From an uncultured Woeseiaceae bacterium (GTDB taxonomy: Bacteria > Pseudomonadota > Gammaproteobacteria > Steroidobacterales > Woeseiaceae), in assembly GCA_947258565.1 (NCBI GenBank), contig CAMYJB010000014.1:1-64000 (forward strand): a DNA stretch of 64,000 nucleotides, in the 5' to 3' direction. Both the position numbers and the translations under genes were made by a program. How positions within the stretch are numbered: the stretch's first letter is position 1; each line of letters starts with the position of its first letter. This document shows positions 36,123 through 45,308 of the stretch, one piece after another. The notes beneath the pieces were generated by a model. It ran no database searches and had not been told where the DNA came from. It was given only the letters and a program-made list of their open reading frames with translations.

Positions 36123-37943
36123 ATGAACAAGGGCTTTCGGAACTTAACAGCAGGACGCTGGCGCGGCGTCCTCGCCACATTGCTGTTGTCATCCCTGTCG
36201 CTCCGCTCCGAGCCCGTGCATGCCCAGGTCGGTCCTGTCGACCACAGCGGCTACCTTGAATATCAGTACCGTATAATCCGGAACGAGCAAGGCTCTGGAA
36301 GCGACGCTCACGTGGCCACCTGGCGGGCGCGGGCGTCGACCTTCGTCTGGCAACCCTACATTCTCCTCGTCGACGGGAACCTGGCCCTGACACGAACGCG
36401 TAACGCGAGTAACGACAGCAAGAATACCGGCACACTCGTCACGGGGGGGCTGTACTCGTCGCTTTTCGCGCGCAGCACTTTCCCGTTACGCGTCTACTTC
36501 GAAAGTCGCGACAGCCGTGTGGACGGCGACGTATTCGATACCGACTTCATGACGCGTAACTGGGGATTCATGCAGCAGCTGGCATCCCGCAGGGACGGCA
36601 GCCGGCTGTCGCTCGAGTTTCGCCGCAGCGATACCGACGAAGTCTCGGTCAACGGCAGGACGGAGCTACGAAAGTTCGGGTCGGAACTCTGGCAGCTCAG
36701 CGGCAACAAGGCATTCGGGCGTAACGATTTCCGCTTGGTGACGTCGGTGCGCAAGCTGAGCCGTGACTCACCGCAGCAGACACAGAACCGGACAGTGCTG
36801 AATCTGCGTCATCGATTCCGTGGCGGGCTGCGCTTCAACATTGATGACAGGCTATTCTACAGCGACGAGCGGCTCAATCTGAACGGCTCCGACCAGCAAC
36901 GGCGTTTTCTGCAATTCAATGGCTTTTCGAACTGGCGGCCGGAGACGTCGAAGCCGTTACTGGTTACGGGAAGACTCGTGGGGCAGGCCGTCGAGGCCGG
37001 CGACGGGACGAAGCGAGGCTCCCAGAATTTCGTGCTCAGCGGCAATGCGACCTACCAGTATTCGCCGCGAGTCACGTTCGCGGCCAACGCCGGAGTCAAC
37101 GGTAGCGGCGCCGACAATTCCGACAGCCAAACCGGCGTCTTCCAGCGCGTCCGCGGCACTTTCCGCTCGTTTCCGATTGCGCTTGGCAGGATGGCGTACA
37201 ATTGGGGGACTGCGCTGGATCTCGCCAATCACAGGGTCCGTCGTGAGGGCGACGATGCGATACAGTCGCTGGGCGCCAGCTTCAATCAGGGAATCTCGCG
37301 CAATGCGCTTCTCGGCAACGGCCGGCAGTTCCAGGTGAGCCTGACGCAGAATGTTGCAGCCGTCGGAGACACCGCGGATCGGCGGGAGCAGTCGCTGGTG
37401 CACACTGCCTATGCAACGCTCAGCCGCCGGAATGGGCGCACGCAAAGCTACCTGCGACTATCTGCCTCTGACCGGCGTCGGTACGGCGACCGGCCCGACG
37501 AGTTCCAGCTGGTGTCGCTGCTGGGTTCGTCGCGGATGCAGATTTCGCGGCAGCGTTCGCTGAACGGTGGATTCTCGATCCAGTACAGCAACAGCACCAT
37601 GCCGCTCATGATGAATGGCGGTGCGTCCGATGAGACGATGATGGACCGGGGTTCCTTTACCTACAGCGTCACTCTGAGCTATGCGGACCGACAGTTGTTC
37701 AATGTCAATAACCTGCGTTTCCTGACGGAGCTTCGCTACCTTAGCACCGAATTTCGCACTGACGACGTTTTCGACGCCGAGGACGTTTTCGACCCGAGGC
37801 GCAGTGACAGCAGCTGGCGCAACGAACTTAACTATCGCATCGGTCTTCTCGAATTCCGCCTCCTGGCCGAAATCAGGGACTTGAATGGCCAGTGGGTCAG
37901 TCAGGCATTTTTTGGCGTCCGCCGCTACTACGGAACGGGCTGA
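36123..37943 (+). CDS. outer-membrane beta-barrel protein, candidate cytochrome conduit porin
   Basis: The 606-residue protein has a signal peptide (cleavage near AQVG) and then almost only alternating amphipathic strands with Arg/Asn/Ser-rich turns, as in large barrels of 20 or more strands. It lacks the Cys pair seen in the N-terminus of MtrB. It is placed between a prolyl isomerase and triheme periplasmic cytochromes, the position in which Geobacter-type porin-cytochrome conduits carry their barrel. The last residues are YYGTG rather than a terminal Phe. Conduit function is inferred from topology and neighbours. Confidence 0.7.
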   Translation: MNKGFRNLTAGRWRGVLATLLLSSLSLRSEPVHAQVGPVDHSGYLEYQYRIIRNEQGSGSDAHVATWRARASTFVWQPYILLVDGNLALTRTRNASNDSKNTGTLVTGGLYSSLFARSTFPLRVYFESRDSRVDGDVFDTDFMTRNWGFMQQLASRRDGSRLSLEFRRSDTDEVSVNGRTELRKFGSELWQLSGNKAFGRNDFRLVTSVRKLSRDSPQQTQNRTVLNLRHRFRGGLRFNIDDRLFYSDERLNLNGSDQQRRFLQFNGFSNWRPETSKPLLVTGRLVGQAVEAGDGTKRGSQNFVLSGNATYQYSPRVTFAANAGVNGSGADNSDSQTGVFQRVRGTFRSFPIALGRMAYNWGTALDLANHRVRREGDDAIQSLGASFNQGISRNALLGNGRQFQVSLTQNVAAVGDTADRREQSLVHTAYATLSRRNGRTQSYLRLSASDRRRYGDRPDEFQLVSLLGSSRMQISRQRSLNGGFSIQYSNSTMPLMMNGGASDETMMDRGSFTYSVTLSYADRQLFNVNNLRFLTELRYLSTEFRTDDVFDAEDVFDPRRSDSSWRNELNYRIGLLEFRLLAEIRDLNGQWVSQAFFGVRRYYGTG

Positions 37944-37990
37944 GAGGAGCGTTCCGGACAACAAACACACTGACGAGCGAACGAAGAATT

Positions 37991-38419
37991 ATGGAAACAC
38001 CGACGAGACTATGGATGGCGATGGCGCTCCTGGCAGTGCTGTTTGCCGTCATCTATATCGAGGCTGCCCGGGCCGAGTATGGCGATGTCGTGATCAACGA
38101 ATTCTCGGACGATGCCGGCATGCGGCCGGTCGTATTTCCGCACTGGTTTCATCGCATTCGTTTCCGGTGCAAGGTTTGTCACGGCGATCTCGGCTTCAAG
38201 TTCGAGGCCGGCGGGAACGGCATCAACATGCTTAAGATCATCGACGGCGAGTATTGTGGCGCATGCCATAATGGCGACGTCGCCTGGTCCATCGAGAACT
38301 GTGATCTGTGCCATTCAGGCACCCTCAATACGCCGACACAAGTTCACCACAGCACGGTACAGAAACTCGTTGCGACGCCGGAGCCGGCGGCGGAGGCCGC
38401 AGCGGAGGGCGAGCAATGA
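37991..38419 (+). CDS. triheme cytochrome c7-like protein, type A
   Basis: The ATG at 37991 gives a 142-residue protein with a membrane or signal helix at the N-terminus and three heme motifs, CKVCH (60-64), CGACH (89-93) and CDLCH (104-108). FPHWFHRIRF just ahead of the first motif supplies His ligands. Small triheme c7 cytochromes with bis-His hemes carry electrons across the periplasm in Geobacter. A close paralogue is at 40482-40865. The gene overlaps the next one by four bases. Confidence 0.85.
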   Translation: METPTRLWMAMALLAVLFAVIYIEAARAEYGDVVINEFSDDAGMRPVVFPHWFHRIRFRCKVCHGDLGFKFEAGGNGINMLKIIDGEYCGACHNGDVAWSIENCDLCHSGTLNTPTQVHHSTVQKLVATPEPAAEAAAEGEQ

Positions 38420-39015
38420 CCGGGATCAATATGAGGAGCCTCGGCATCCTGATGATTGCGGGGGGATTGGCCTTGCTGGCTATGCTGCTTCTGGCGAGCC
38501 TCGCCGAGGCGCAGTCGGACCCGAATCGTTTCAATCGCCTGATGAAGCCGGCAGCAGAGCGAAATGCACCGCCGCCCGAGGACGGTATTCACGATCCCGA
38601 CAGCCCGGGTACCCACATGCTGCAAACGCCGCGCGAGGCATTCGACGCGTTGCCCGATTCGAAGTCGGGCAATTATGTACACTGGAACGAGGCGATGGAC
38701 GCGGGTCTCATTGAGCCGCGCAACAGCCTTTCGCCGGTGAGCACGCCGCCGATCGTGCTCGATCTCAACATCGTGCGCGAGGTCAAGGGCTCGATGCCCG
38801 ACGTCGTCTATCCGCACAAGCAGCATACCCAATGGCTCGACTGCTCCAATTGTCACCCTGCGATATTTATCCCTCAGAAAGGCGCGAACCAGATCAGCAT
38901 GGCGTCGATCCTGCTTGGCGAGAAGTGCGGCGTCTGCCATGGCAAAGTGGCTTTCCCCGTGTCCGAATGCCGGCGCTGCCACTCCAGGCCCAAGGAACAG
39001 ACTGCGGCCAACTAG
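38416..39015 (+). CDS. triheme cytochrome c7-like protein, type B
   Basis: A 199-residue protein with a membrane or signal helix, a distinctive N-terminal domain (DGIHDPDSPGTHMLQTP) and a C-terminal triheme part with CSNCH (143-147), CGVCH (171-175) and CRRCH (185-189), preceded by YPHKQHTQWLDC. The N-terminal domain has no heme and is shared with the paralogue at 39934. It starts at ATGA overlapping the type A stop, with GGAGG upstream. Role as periplasmic carrier or conduit partner is inferred. Confidence 0.85.
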   Translation: MTGINMRSLGILMIAGGLALLAMLLLASLAEAQSDPNRFNRLMKPAAERNAPPPEDGIHDPDSPGTHMLQTPREAFDALPDSKSGNYVHWNEAMDAGLIEPRNSLSPVSTPPIVLDLNIVREVKGSMPDVVYPHKQHTQWLDCSNCHPAIFIPQKGANQISMASILLGEKCGVCHGKVAFPVSECRRCHSRPKEQTAAN

Positions 39016-39036
39016 TCTGGCCGTCGAGGAACTCAG

Positions 39037-39927
39037 GTGACAAAAAATAACATCACAGTATTGCTGAAAATTGCTGCCACCGGTCTGGGTGCCGTTGCGC
39101 TCGCTGCTGGCAAAGCGTCGGCGATGATGGACGGATCCCCGGCCAATAACGTTTCGTCGCGCCTCGTCTACGTCGAGCGGCTATTGACGGAGTCGTCGGC
39201 CGCGAAAAAGGTCGACGCGAGCGGCAAGCCCGAGGCGATCGCGATGAAAGCGGAGGCACAGGCGCATTTCGACAAGGCCAGAACACTGTCGGACGGCGGC
39301 GAGAACGAGGCGGCCGAGGCCGAGCTGCGCGAAGCGATCCGGCTCATCACCTCCGCGGCGCGCGCCGCGAACGGTGATGACAAGGTATCGCAGAAGCAGA
39401 CGGACGACTACGGTTCGCGCAAGGGTAGCGTTGCGGCACTCGCGAAAGCACACGAACGGATCGCTACGGAGAAGGGCATGGACGACATGAACCGGGCGCT
39501 GCAGGAACAAGTCGCGGCGGATCTGGTCGCGTCGGATGAATTGCTGGCACAGGGCAAGGGTGACGAGGCGCGGGCCATGCTCGACAGGAGCTACGAGTCG
39601 GTCAAAGCTTCGCTCGAGGGTCTGCGCGGAGGGGACACTCTTGTGCGTGAACTCAATTTCGAGACGGCCGAAGACGAGTACCACTACGAGTTGGACCGCA
39701 ACGATACCCATCGGATGCTGGTCGAGGTTCTGCTTGCGGAAAAGATGCAGGCAAGCCCGATGCGCAAGACGGCTGACGGGTTCATCACCAGGGCCGGCGA
39801 GCTGCGCCAGCAGGCAGAGGAAGCCGCCGGTAAGAAGAAGTTCGAGGACGCGATTCGTTTACTGGAGGATTCGACCAAGGAGTTCATTCGCGCGATACGG
39901 AGTGCCGGCGTCTATATCCCCGGCTGA
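39037..39927 (+). CDS. exported helical protein of unrecognised family
   Basis: The gene starts with GTG and encodes 296 residues: a signal peptide (to about residue 29) and then only charged helices, in a TPR-like pattern, ending in SAGVYIPG. No heme or metal motif is seen. It is clearly related to the protein at 47651-48529: both share an EDEYxY segment about 90 residues from the end followed by a matching helical C-terminus. It sits in the centre of a mirrored set of four triheme cytochrome genes. I do not recognise a named family; a periplasmic scaffold for cytochromes is a guess. Confidence 0.65.
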   Translation: MTKNNITVLLKIAATGLGAVALAAGKASAMMDGSPANNVSSRLVYVERLLTESSAAKKVDASGKPEAIAMKAEAQAHFDKARTLSDGGENEAAEAELREAIRLITSAARAANGDDKVSQKQTDDYGSRKGSVAALAKAHERIATEKGMDDMNRALQEQVAADLVASDELLAQGKGDEARAMLDRSYESVKASLEGLRGGDTLVRELNFETAEDEYHYELDRNDTHRMLVEVLLAEKMQASPMRKTADGFITRAGELRQQAEEAAGKKKFEDAIRLLEDSTKEFIRAIRSAGVYIPG

Positions 39928-39933
39928 GCGACC

Positions 39934-40485
39934 GTGAGTCCTATCCGTGCAATCTCGCTAGTGATCGTGCTGACGGTGTTCGCCAGCGCCGTGCTTGGTG
40001 CCGGAAACTGGCAACCACTGAAGAATGACGGGCTGCATGACCCGGAGAATCCGGCGATTGAGATCCTGCAGGAACCGGGCGAGGCGCTCGGTGTGCTCGT
40101 GCCCGATAGCGCGGGCAACAAGGTCGATTGGGTCCGGTCGCTGCAGGAGGGACTGATCGAACCGAGGCCGAGCCTCGACGGGGACGAAGAGCCCAACATC
40201 CGGGACACGACGGTGCTTATGAAGAACACCTACCCGTTGTTCTACGTCAGGTTCACGCACAAACCGCACACGCAGTGGATGTCCTGCGAAGCCTGCCATG
40301 ACCGGATCTTCGTGCCGCAGGTCGACGCCAACCCGATAAACATGGGTAAGATCCTTGAGGGTGAGTACTGCGGCCTCTGTCACGGCGCCGTGTCGTTCCC
40401 GCTGACGGAATGCAACCGCTGTCACAACACGAATCCGGCAACTCTCGGCAGGGAGGAGGCGGCGACGGGAGAAGGAACTCAATGA
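39934..40485 (+). CDS. triheme cytochrome c7-like protein, type B, second copy
   Basis: The GTG at 39934 opens a 183-residue paralogue of the protein at 38416: the same heme-free N-terminal module (DGLHDPENPAIEILQEP) and C-terminal hemes CEACH (118-122), CGLCH (146-150) and CNRCH (160-164), with HKPHTQW ahead of the first. Divergence is substantial outside the motifs, so the duplication is old. It lies six bases after the helical gene and overlaps the following type A gene by ATGA. Confidence 0.85.
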   Translation: MSPIRAISLVIVLTVFASAVLGAGNWQPLKNDGLHDPENPAIEILQEPGEALGVLVPDSAGNKVDWVRSLQEGLIEPRPSLDGDEEPNIRDTTVLMKNTYPLFYVRFTHKPHTQWMSCEACHDRIFVPQVDANPINMGKILEGEYCGLCHGAVSFPLTECNRCHNTNPATLGREEAATGEGTQ

Positions 40486-40865
40486 AGAGATGGCCGCGCC
40501 GCATGCTCGCTATTCTGGTCGTGGTGGCTCTCGGACCTGCCGTGATCGCCTGGGCGGAGTATGCCGACGTTACGATCAACACGCGCTCGGAAGCCGAGGG
40601 TGTGGCGCCGGTCATCTACCCGCACTGGTTTCATCGCATCCGGTTCCAGTGCTCGGTCTGCCATGTCGACCTGGACATCAAAATGGGCGCAGGGACCACC
40701 GGAATCACCATGGAAAAACTGATCGATGGGCAGTACTGCGGCGCATGCCACAATGGCAATATTGCCTGGTCCATTGACAATTGCGACCTGTGCCATTCCG
40801 GGCGCCCGGGCCTCGAGACCGGCGTCAAGGGGGGGCACGAGACCATGGGACCGGGGCTGTATTGA
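40482..40865 (+). CDS. triheme cytochrome c7-like protein, type A, second copy
   Basis: A 127-residue paralogue of the gene at 37991 with YPHWFHRIRF, CSVCH (57-61), CGACH (86-90) and CDLCH (101-105). The tail is shorter than in the first copy. With its neighbours it completes the order A-B-helical-B-A. The likely role is a periplasmic electron carrier with bis-His hemes. Confidence 0.85.
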   Translation: MKRWPRRMLAILVVVALGPAVIAWAEYADVTINTRSEAEGVAPVIYPHWFHRIRFQCSVCHVDLDIKMGAGTTGITMEKLIDGQYCGACHNGNIAWSIDNCDLCHSGRPGLETGVKGGHETMGPGLY

Positions 40866-40888
40866 GCAAGACTGTGTCGAGTTATCGT

Positions 40889-41854
40889 ATGCGCAAGTTG
40901 AGTCAGGTGATCGCGGGACGGGTGTCGGCCATCCCGGTCCTCGCCGCGACGGCCATTCTCGGCGCGTGCGCAATGGGCCCGGGCGGGCACACGCCGATCG
41001 CAGATGTCGGCATCGACGTGACGCTCGTTCCCATAAGCGTTATCGGCGGCCCCGGAGCCGTTAATCTGGGACTGAACGGCGGCACGCAGCAGCTGGGATT
41101 CGCTGCCGCGGTCGCGGCACGCGCCGGGCAGGTGTTCGTCGTGGACAGCGCGGCCAGAGGGCTCGTCCAGGCAGACGTCTTCAGCGGCGAGCTACGGTTG
41201 ATTCATCAGCTTCGGGATGCCGACACCTCAGGCCTGTATGTCACCCAGGACCTGATCATTTTCGTCGTTGACCGCCACAGTCGCGCGGTCCTCGAGCTCA
41301 GCGATACCGGCTGGGAACGCCGAAGGTATGCCGACAGGGAATTGATTCCGGCGCCGGTCGATGTCGTGGAGCTGAACTGGGGCGCGAGTGTGTTGATTGC
41401 GGACGCCCTTTCCAGGCGTCTGGTCCTGTTCGACAGCTTGTCCAATCCCACCGGTATGATGAATTCAACGCTGTCGCCGGTCATGAGCGTGGCCTCCATC
41501 GGTGCGGTCGCGGCAAGCAACGGGTCGGTTTTCGTGCTGGATACGGCCTCCCGCGAAGTCACGCAACTCGACCTCCAGGGCAGGCTTGTCGCAACTTTTG
41601 GCGAAGACGCATTGCTCGCGCCAGTGGCCATCGCGGCCGACGCCTGCGGCCGTGTGTTTGTCGCCGATGGTCATCCGGGCGGCTTGTTCATAAGCTCCTA
41701 CGAATTTCAGGGGACGAACTCGCGCGCCGGATTGTCTGCGGAGATCGCAACGTCGGTTACGGACCTCTGGATAGACGGCAGCGAACTCTACATTGCCGCG
41801 GGACCTTTCGGGGTGCACGTAATGGCGATTCAACCGGCGTGCACGGGGCCATGA
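40889..41854 (+). CDS. beta-propeller lipoprotein
   Basis: The ATG at 40889 gives a 321-residue lipoprotein with ATAILGAC as lipobox; a TTG at 40862, overlapping the previous stop as TTGA, is an alternative start. The rest is a string of four-stranded blades (VFVVDSAARGLVQ, VFVLDTASREVTQ) like NHL or YVTN propellers but with weaker repeats. It overlaps the next NHL gene by ATGA. It probably pairs with that protein at a membrane surface. Confidence 0.7.
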   Translation: MRKLSQVIAGRVSAIPVLAATAILGACAMGPGGHTPIADVGIDVTLVPISVIGGPGAVNLGLNGGTQQLGFAAAVAARAGQVFVVDSAARGLVQADVFSGELRLIHQLRDADTSGLYVTQDLIIFVVDRHSRAVLELSDTGWERRRYADRELIPAPVDVVELNWGASVLIADALSRRLVLFDSLSNPTGMMNSTLSPVMSVASIGAVAASNGSVFVLDTASREVTQLDLQGRLVATFGEDALLAPVAIAADACGRVFVADGHPGGLFISSYEFQGTNSRAGLSAEIATSVTDLWIDGSELYIAAGPFGVHVMAIQPACTGP

Positions 41855-42912
41855 AACGCGTTGTGGCAGCAATCGCCTGCGCCATGCTGGGCGCGTGTAC
41901 AGCGGCGCCAGTCGAGATGGTCTACTTTTCGGAGAATCGCGCGCCCGAGACGCAGCTGGTCTGGCCGGGGCCTCCGGAGCCGCCGCGCCTCGCCTATGCG
42001 GGGGAGCTGATCGGTGAGGAAAACTTCCGCGCCGTCAATGGCGAGCGTGACGGTGCCGCCTTGCGCATGCTGCGATGGATCGCGGGGATCGGCCGCGGTG
42101 ACAAGGATGTGAGGGAGCTGATCCGGCCTCAGTCGGGCATGGTCGACGAATCCGGACGTATTCTCGTCACCGATGCCGGTCGAGAGGCCGTCGTCGTGTT
42201 CGATGAGACGGCTGCCACGCTGAGTTTCTGGCAGGAGGCGGAACGGGGGAGAAATTTCAGTTCGCCGGTCGGCATTTCGGCCGACGGCACGGGCGGCTAC
42301 CTCGTAGCCGACGCAGATGTTGGTTACCTGCTGAGGCTGACGCGGGATGGCAAACCTGCAGGCACTATTGGCAAGGGCGCGCTCGAGCGCCCCACCGGCC
42401 TTTGCCGTAGCGAAGCATCGGGCGAGATCTTCGTTGCGGATTCCGCGGCGCACGACATCAAGGTGTTTGATACAACGGGGCGTCTGATCAGGAGCATCGG
42501 CGGACGTGGCGTCGACGTCGGCCGCTTCAACGGCCCGACTCACCTGAGTTGCAACGGCGACGCCCTGTACGTGACCGATACATTGAACGCGCGTGTGCAG
42601 GTGCTTACGCTCGCCGGCGAGCCGATGGCCAGCATAGGCCAGCGGGGACTGTTCGTCGGCAACCTCGTCCGCCCGAAGGGTGTCGTTACGGACCGCGACG
42701 GCCACATTTATATTATTGAGTCGTATTACGACCATTTGCTGGTATTCAGCAACATTGGCGAGTTGCTGCTCCCCATCGGCGGCACCGGTAGCGGCGCGGG
42801 TCAGTTTTTCCTGCCGGCAGGCGCATGGACCGACGACGGTAGTCGCCTGTTCGTGGCCGACATGTTCAACGGGCGCGTGGTCGTGCTCGACTACCTCGGG
42901 GGCGGATCGTGA
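41851..42912 (+). CDS. NHL-repeat lipoprotein
   Basis: A 353-residue lipoprotein (AMLGACT lipobox) with a WPGPPEPPRLAY linker and six NHL blades (RPKGVVTDRDGHIYIIESYY, GPTHLSCNGDALYVTDTLN). It resembles the lipoprotein at 32579-33715 in linker and blade order. It is translationally coupled on both sides, directly ahead of the 11-heme cytochrome gene, which suggests that this propeller works with that cytochrome, for example in docking or export. Confidence 0.8.
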   Translation: MKRVVAAIACAMLGACTAAPVEMVYFSENRAPETQLVWPGPPEPPRLAYAGELIGEENFRAVNGERDGAALRMLRWIAGIGRGDKDVRELIRPQSGMVDESGRILVTDAGREAVVVFDETAATLSFWQEAERGRNFSSPVGISADGTGGYLVADADVGYLLRLTRDGKPAGTIGKGALERPTGLCRSEASGEIFVADSAAHDIKVFDTTGRLIRSIGGRGVDVGRFNGPTHLSCNGDALYVTDTLNARVQVLTLAGEPMASIGQRGLFVGNLVRPKGVVTDRDGHIYIIESYYDHLLVFSNIGELLLPIGGTGSGAGQFFLPAGAWTDDGSRLFVADMFNGRVVVLDYLGGGS

Positions 42913-45308
42913 ATCGCCGCGTCGTTTTGTTTGCGTTTGTCGTATTCGTCACGGGTATCGGCACGCACCTCGCGTCGCGCGCCCAGTCGATCAACGATAT
43001 CGCCAGCACGCCTCACAACCTCTCTGCGAGCGGCTCGGGAACGGTAACTGCGACGAGCGAGTCACAGATCTGTGTGTTCTGCCACACGCCGCATGGCGCA
43101 ACCAATTCTCCAGGCGCGCCATTGTGGAATCGGGCTCTTTCCAGCGAGACGTACACGACCTACCGTTCGTCGTCGCTCGATGCCGAGACGATCGCCGGGC
43201 AGCTCGCCCAGCCCGCCGGAAGTTCCAAGCTCTGTCTCTCCTGCCACGATGGCACCCTGGCCATTAGTTCCGTCAACGTTCTGACCGGGCAGGTCAATGT
43301 GACGATACCAATAACGGGGGCAGGGCCGGGCGATACCATGCCGGCGGGAGAAGGACTGCAAACCGGCTTTACGAGAAATCTTGGCACCGACCTCTCCAAT
43401 GACCACCCGATCTCGCTGACCTACGATACGACGCTCGCCAACGCGGACGGCGAGCTCCTGGACCCGGCGGTAACGGCGCACATCGCGATCCGCCAGCCCG
43501 GCGTGCGGCCACCGGTGCCGCTCGAGAACACCGGTCCGGGCGGCGATGGGCAGGTTCAGTGTGCAACCTGTCATGACCCGCATGTCGTCGACACCAGCAT
43601 CTCGCCAACCAACAAGTTCCTGCGTCTGAAGCGCTTCCAGCAGAATCAGCCGGGCGGCCAGTTCGACGCCAATACGGACATCAACTGCCTCGCCTGTCAC
43701 GAAAAGGAAGGTTGGTCGACGTCGGCGCACGCGGATTCCCAGGTCGCCGACGAAGCCTATCTGCAACAGCCGGCGCAGCTGCGTGAGTTCCCGAACGGGC
43801 TGCCGGTCTGGCAGGCAGCCTGCCTGAACTGCCACGACACGCACGCCGTCCACGGCTCGCGCCGACTGCTGCGGGAGGGTACCGACGCACCAGGCACGCC
43901 CAAGTCCGGCGGCGAATCGGCGATCGAAGAAAGCTGCTACCAGTGTCATTCCGCCTCGCCGGTCGTGAGCAACCCCAGCGGCGACGTCGCCGACATCCAG
44001 ACCGAGTTCGGCCTCGGTATCAGCATGCCCATCACGACAGCGGACCAGCGTGCGGCGACCGAAGTGCACGATATCGAAGACGGCAACTTTACCGAACCTC
44101 GCGCCCGGCTCGGGCGGGGCGACCATAACAACCGTCATGCCGAATGCACGGATTGCCATAACCCGCATCGCGTGATGCGCAACGCGCTCTTCAATGGCGT
44201 CGGTACTAACGCACAGGCCACCCACGATCACTCCCCCGGCCACACCAACATCGCCTCGGGTGTGCTGCGGGGCAGCTGGGGCGTCGAGCCTGTTTACGGC
44301 AGCAGTGCGTTCCTGGGGTTGCCCACCGGATACGAAGTCAAGCAGGGCGATGGCGGCATCGGTGCGAGTACGTCGGTGAATGCGACGCACGTAACACGCG
44401 AATACCAGGTCTGCCTCAAGTGTCATTCGGACTACGGTTACAACGACGACGGCACGTACCCGGTCGGGACGCGACCCAACGTGGGGATTTCCTCGGGCGG
44501 CACCCTGCAGGGGACCAACGACCTCGACCAGTTCACGAACCAGGCCATGGAGTTCCAGGCGCCGCTGGGTGATCGGGGCGAGATCCCCGGCGGCGGCAAC
44601 CACCGATCCTGGCACCCCGTCATCGACAGCACCGGGCGTAGTGCGGGCGACCGAAACATGAGCGCCTCTGCGAATCTGTTCCTGCCTCCCTGGAATGGCG
44701 CCGATATCGGCACGCAGACCATGTACTGCTCCGACTGCCATGGCCGCAATACGAACAACGGTACCGCGGTGCCGCCCGGGGGCACGCCGTGGGGACCGCA
44801 CGGTTCGGAGAACGACTTCATCCTGAAAGGCACATGGGATGCCACAACGGGCAACGACAATTCGGGCGTTTGTTTCCGTTGCCACAGCCGGTCGAACTAT
44901 GCGACCGACGTCAACGACGGCGACGGCGCACAGTTTGCCAGCGGTTTCGGCGGCCCGAGAAACGAAAACCTGCATCACGAACATGCCAAGCGGATCGATC
45001 GGCCGAACCTGCGCTGCACCTGGTGTCACGTCGCCGTACCGCACGGCTGGAAGAACAAAGCGCTCCTCGTCAATCTGAACGACGTCGGCCCGGAAGCCGG
45101 TGAACTCTCCGGCACCGAGATTACTATTCTCAATAACGCGACGTCCTACACCCAGGGCCCCTATTACCTCAATGCCAAGCTCAAGATTCTGAACTTTGCC
45201 GAGAGCGGCACCTGGGAGGAAACCGATTGCGGCTCTGCGAGCGGCACGCCGGCGGATTTTCCCAATGGCAAGGAATGGATGGGTGAGGTTTGTTCGACGC
45301 CGCCATGA
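42909..45308 (+). CDS. exported 11-heme cytochrome c
   Basis: A GTG start overlaps the NHL stop. The 799-residue protein has a signal peptide and 11 CxxCH motifs in order: CVFCH, CLSCH, CATCH, CLACH, CLNCH, CYQCH, CTDCH, CLKCH, CSDCH, CFRCH and CTWCH. The first 230 residues (CVFCHTPHGA, PLWNRALS, CLSCHDGT, DLSNDHPISL, CATCHDPH) match the layout of the tetraheme protein at 34187, so it is an OmcE-like module extended by eight more hemes. It could be a surface terminal reductase or part of a filament. Number and order of hemes are read directly; location is inferred. Confidence 0.85.
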   Translation: MNRRVVLFAFVVFVTGIGTHLASRAQSINDIASTPHNLSASGSGTVTATSESQICVFCHTPHGATNSPGAPLWNRALSSETYTTYRSSSLDAETIAGQLAQPAGSSKLCLSCHDGTLAISSVNVLTGQVNVTIPITGAGPGDTMPAGEGLQTGFTRNLGTDLSNDHPISLTYDTTLANADGELLDPAVTAHIAIRQPGVRPPVPLENTGPGGDGQVQCATCHDPHVVDTSISPTNKFLRLKRFQQNQPGGQFDANTDINCLACHEKEGWSTSAHADSQVADEAYLQQPAQLREFPNGLPVWQAACLNCHDTHAVHGSRRLLREGTDAPGTPKSGGESAIEESCYQCHSASPVVSNPSGDVADIQTEFGLGISMPITTADQRAATEVHDIEDGNFTEPRARLGRGDHNNRHAECTDCHNPHRVMRNALFNGVGTNAQATHDHSPGHTNIASGVLRGSWGVEPVYGSSAFLGLPTGYEVKQGDGGIGASTSVNATHVTREYQVCLKCHSDYGYNDDGTYPVGTRPNVGISSGGTLQGTNDLDQFTNQAMEFQAPLGDRGEIPGGGNHRSWHPVIDSTGRSAGDRNMSASANLFLPPWNGADIGTQTMYCSDCHGRNTNNGTAVPPGGTPWGPHGSENDFILKGTWDATTGNDNSGVCFRCHSRSNYATDVNDGDGAQFASGFGGPRNENLHHEHAKRIDRPNLRCTWCHVAVPHGWKNKALLVNLNDVGPEAGELSGTEITILNNATSYTQGPYYLNAKLKILNFAESGTWEETDCGSASGTPADFPNGKEWMGEVCSTPP

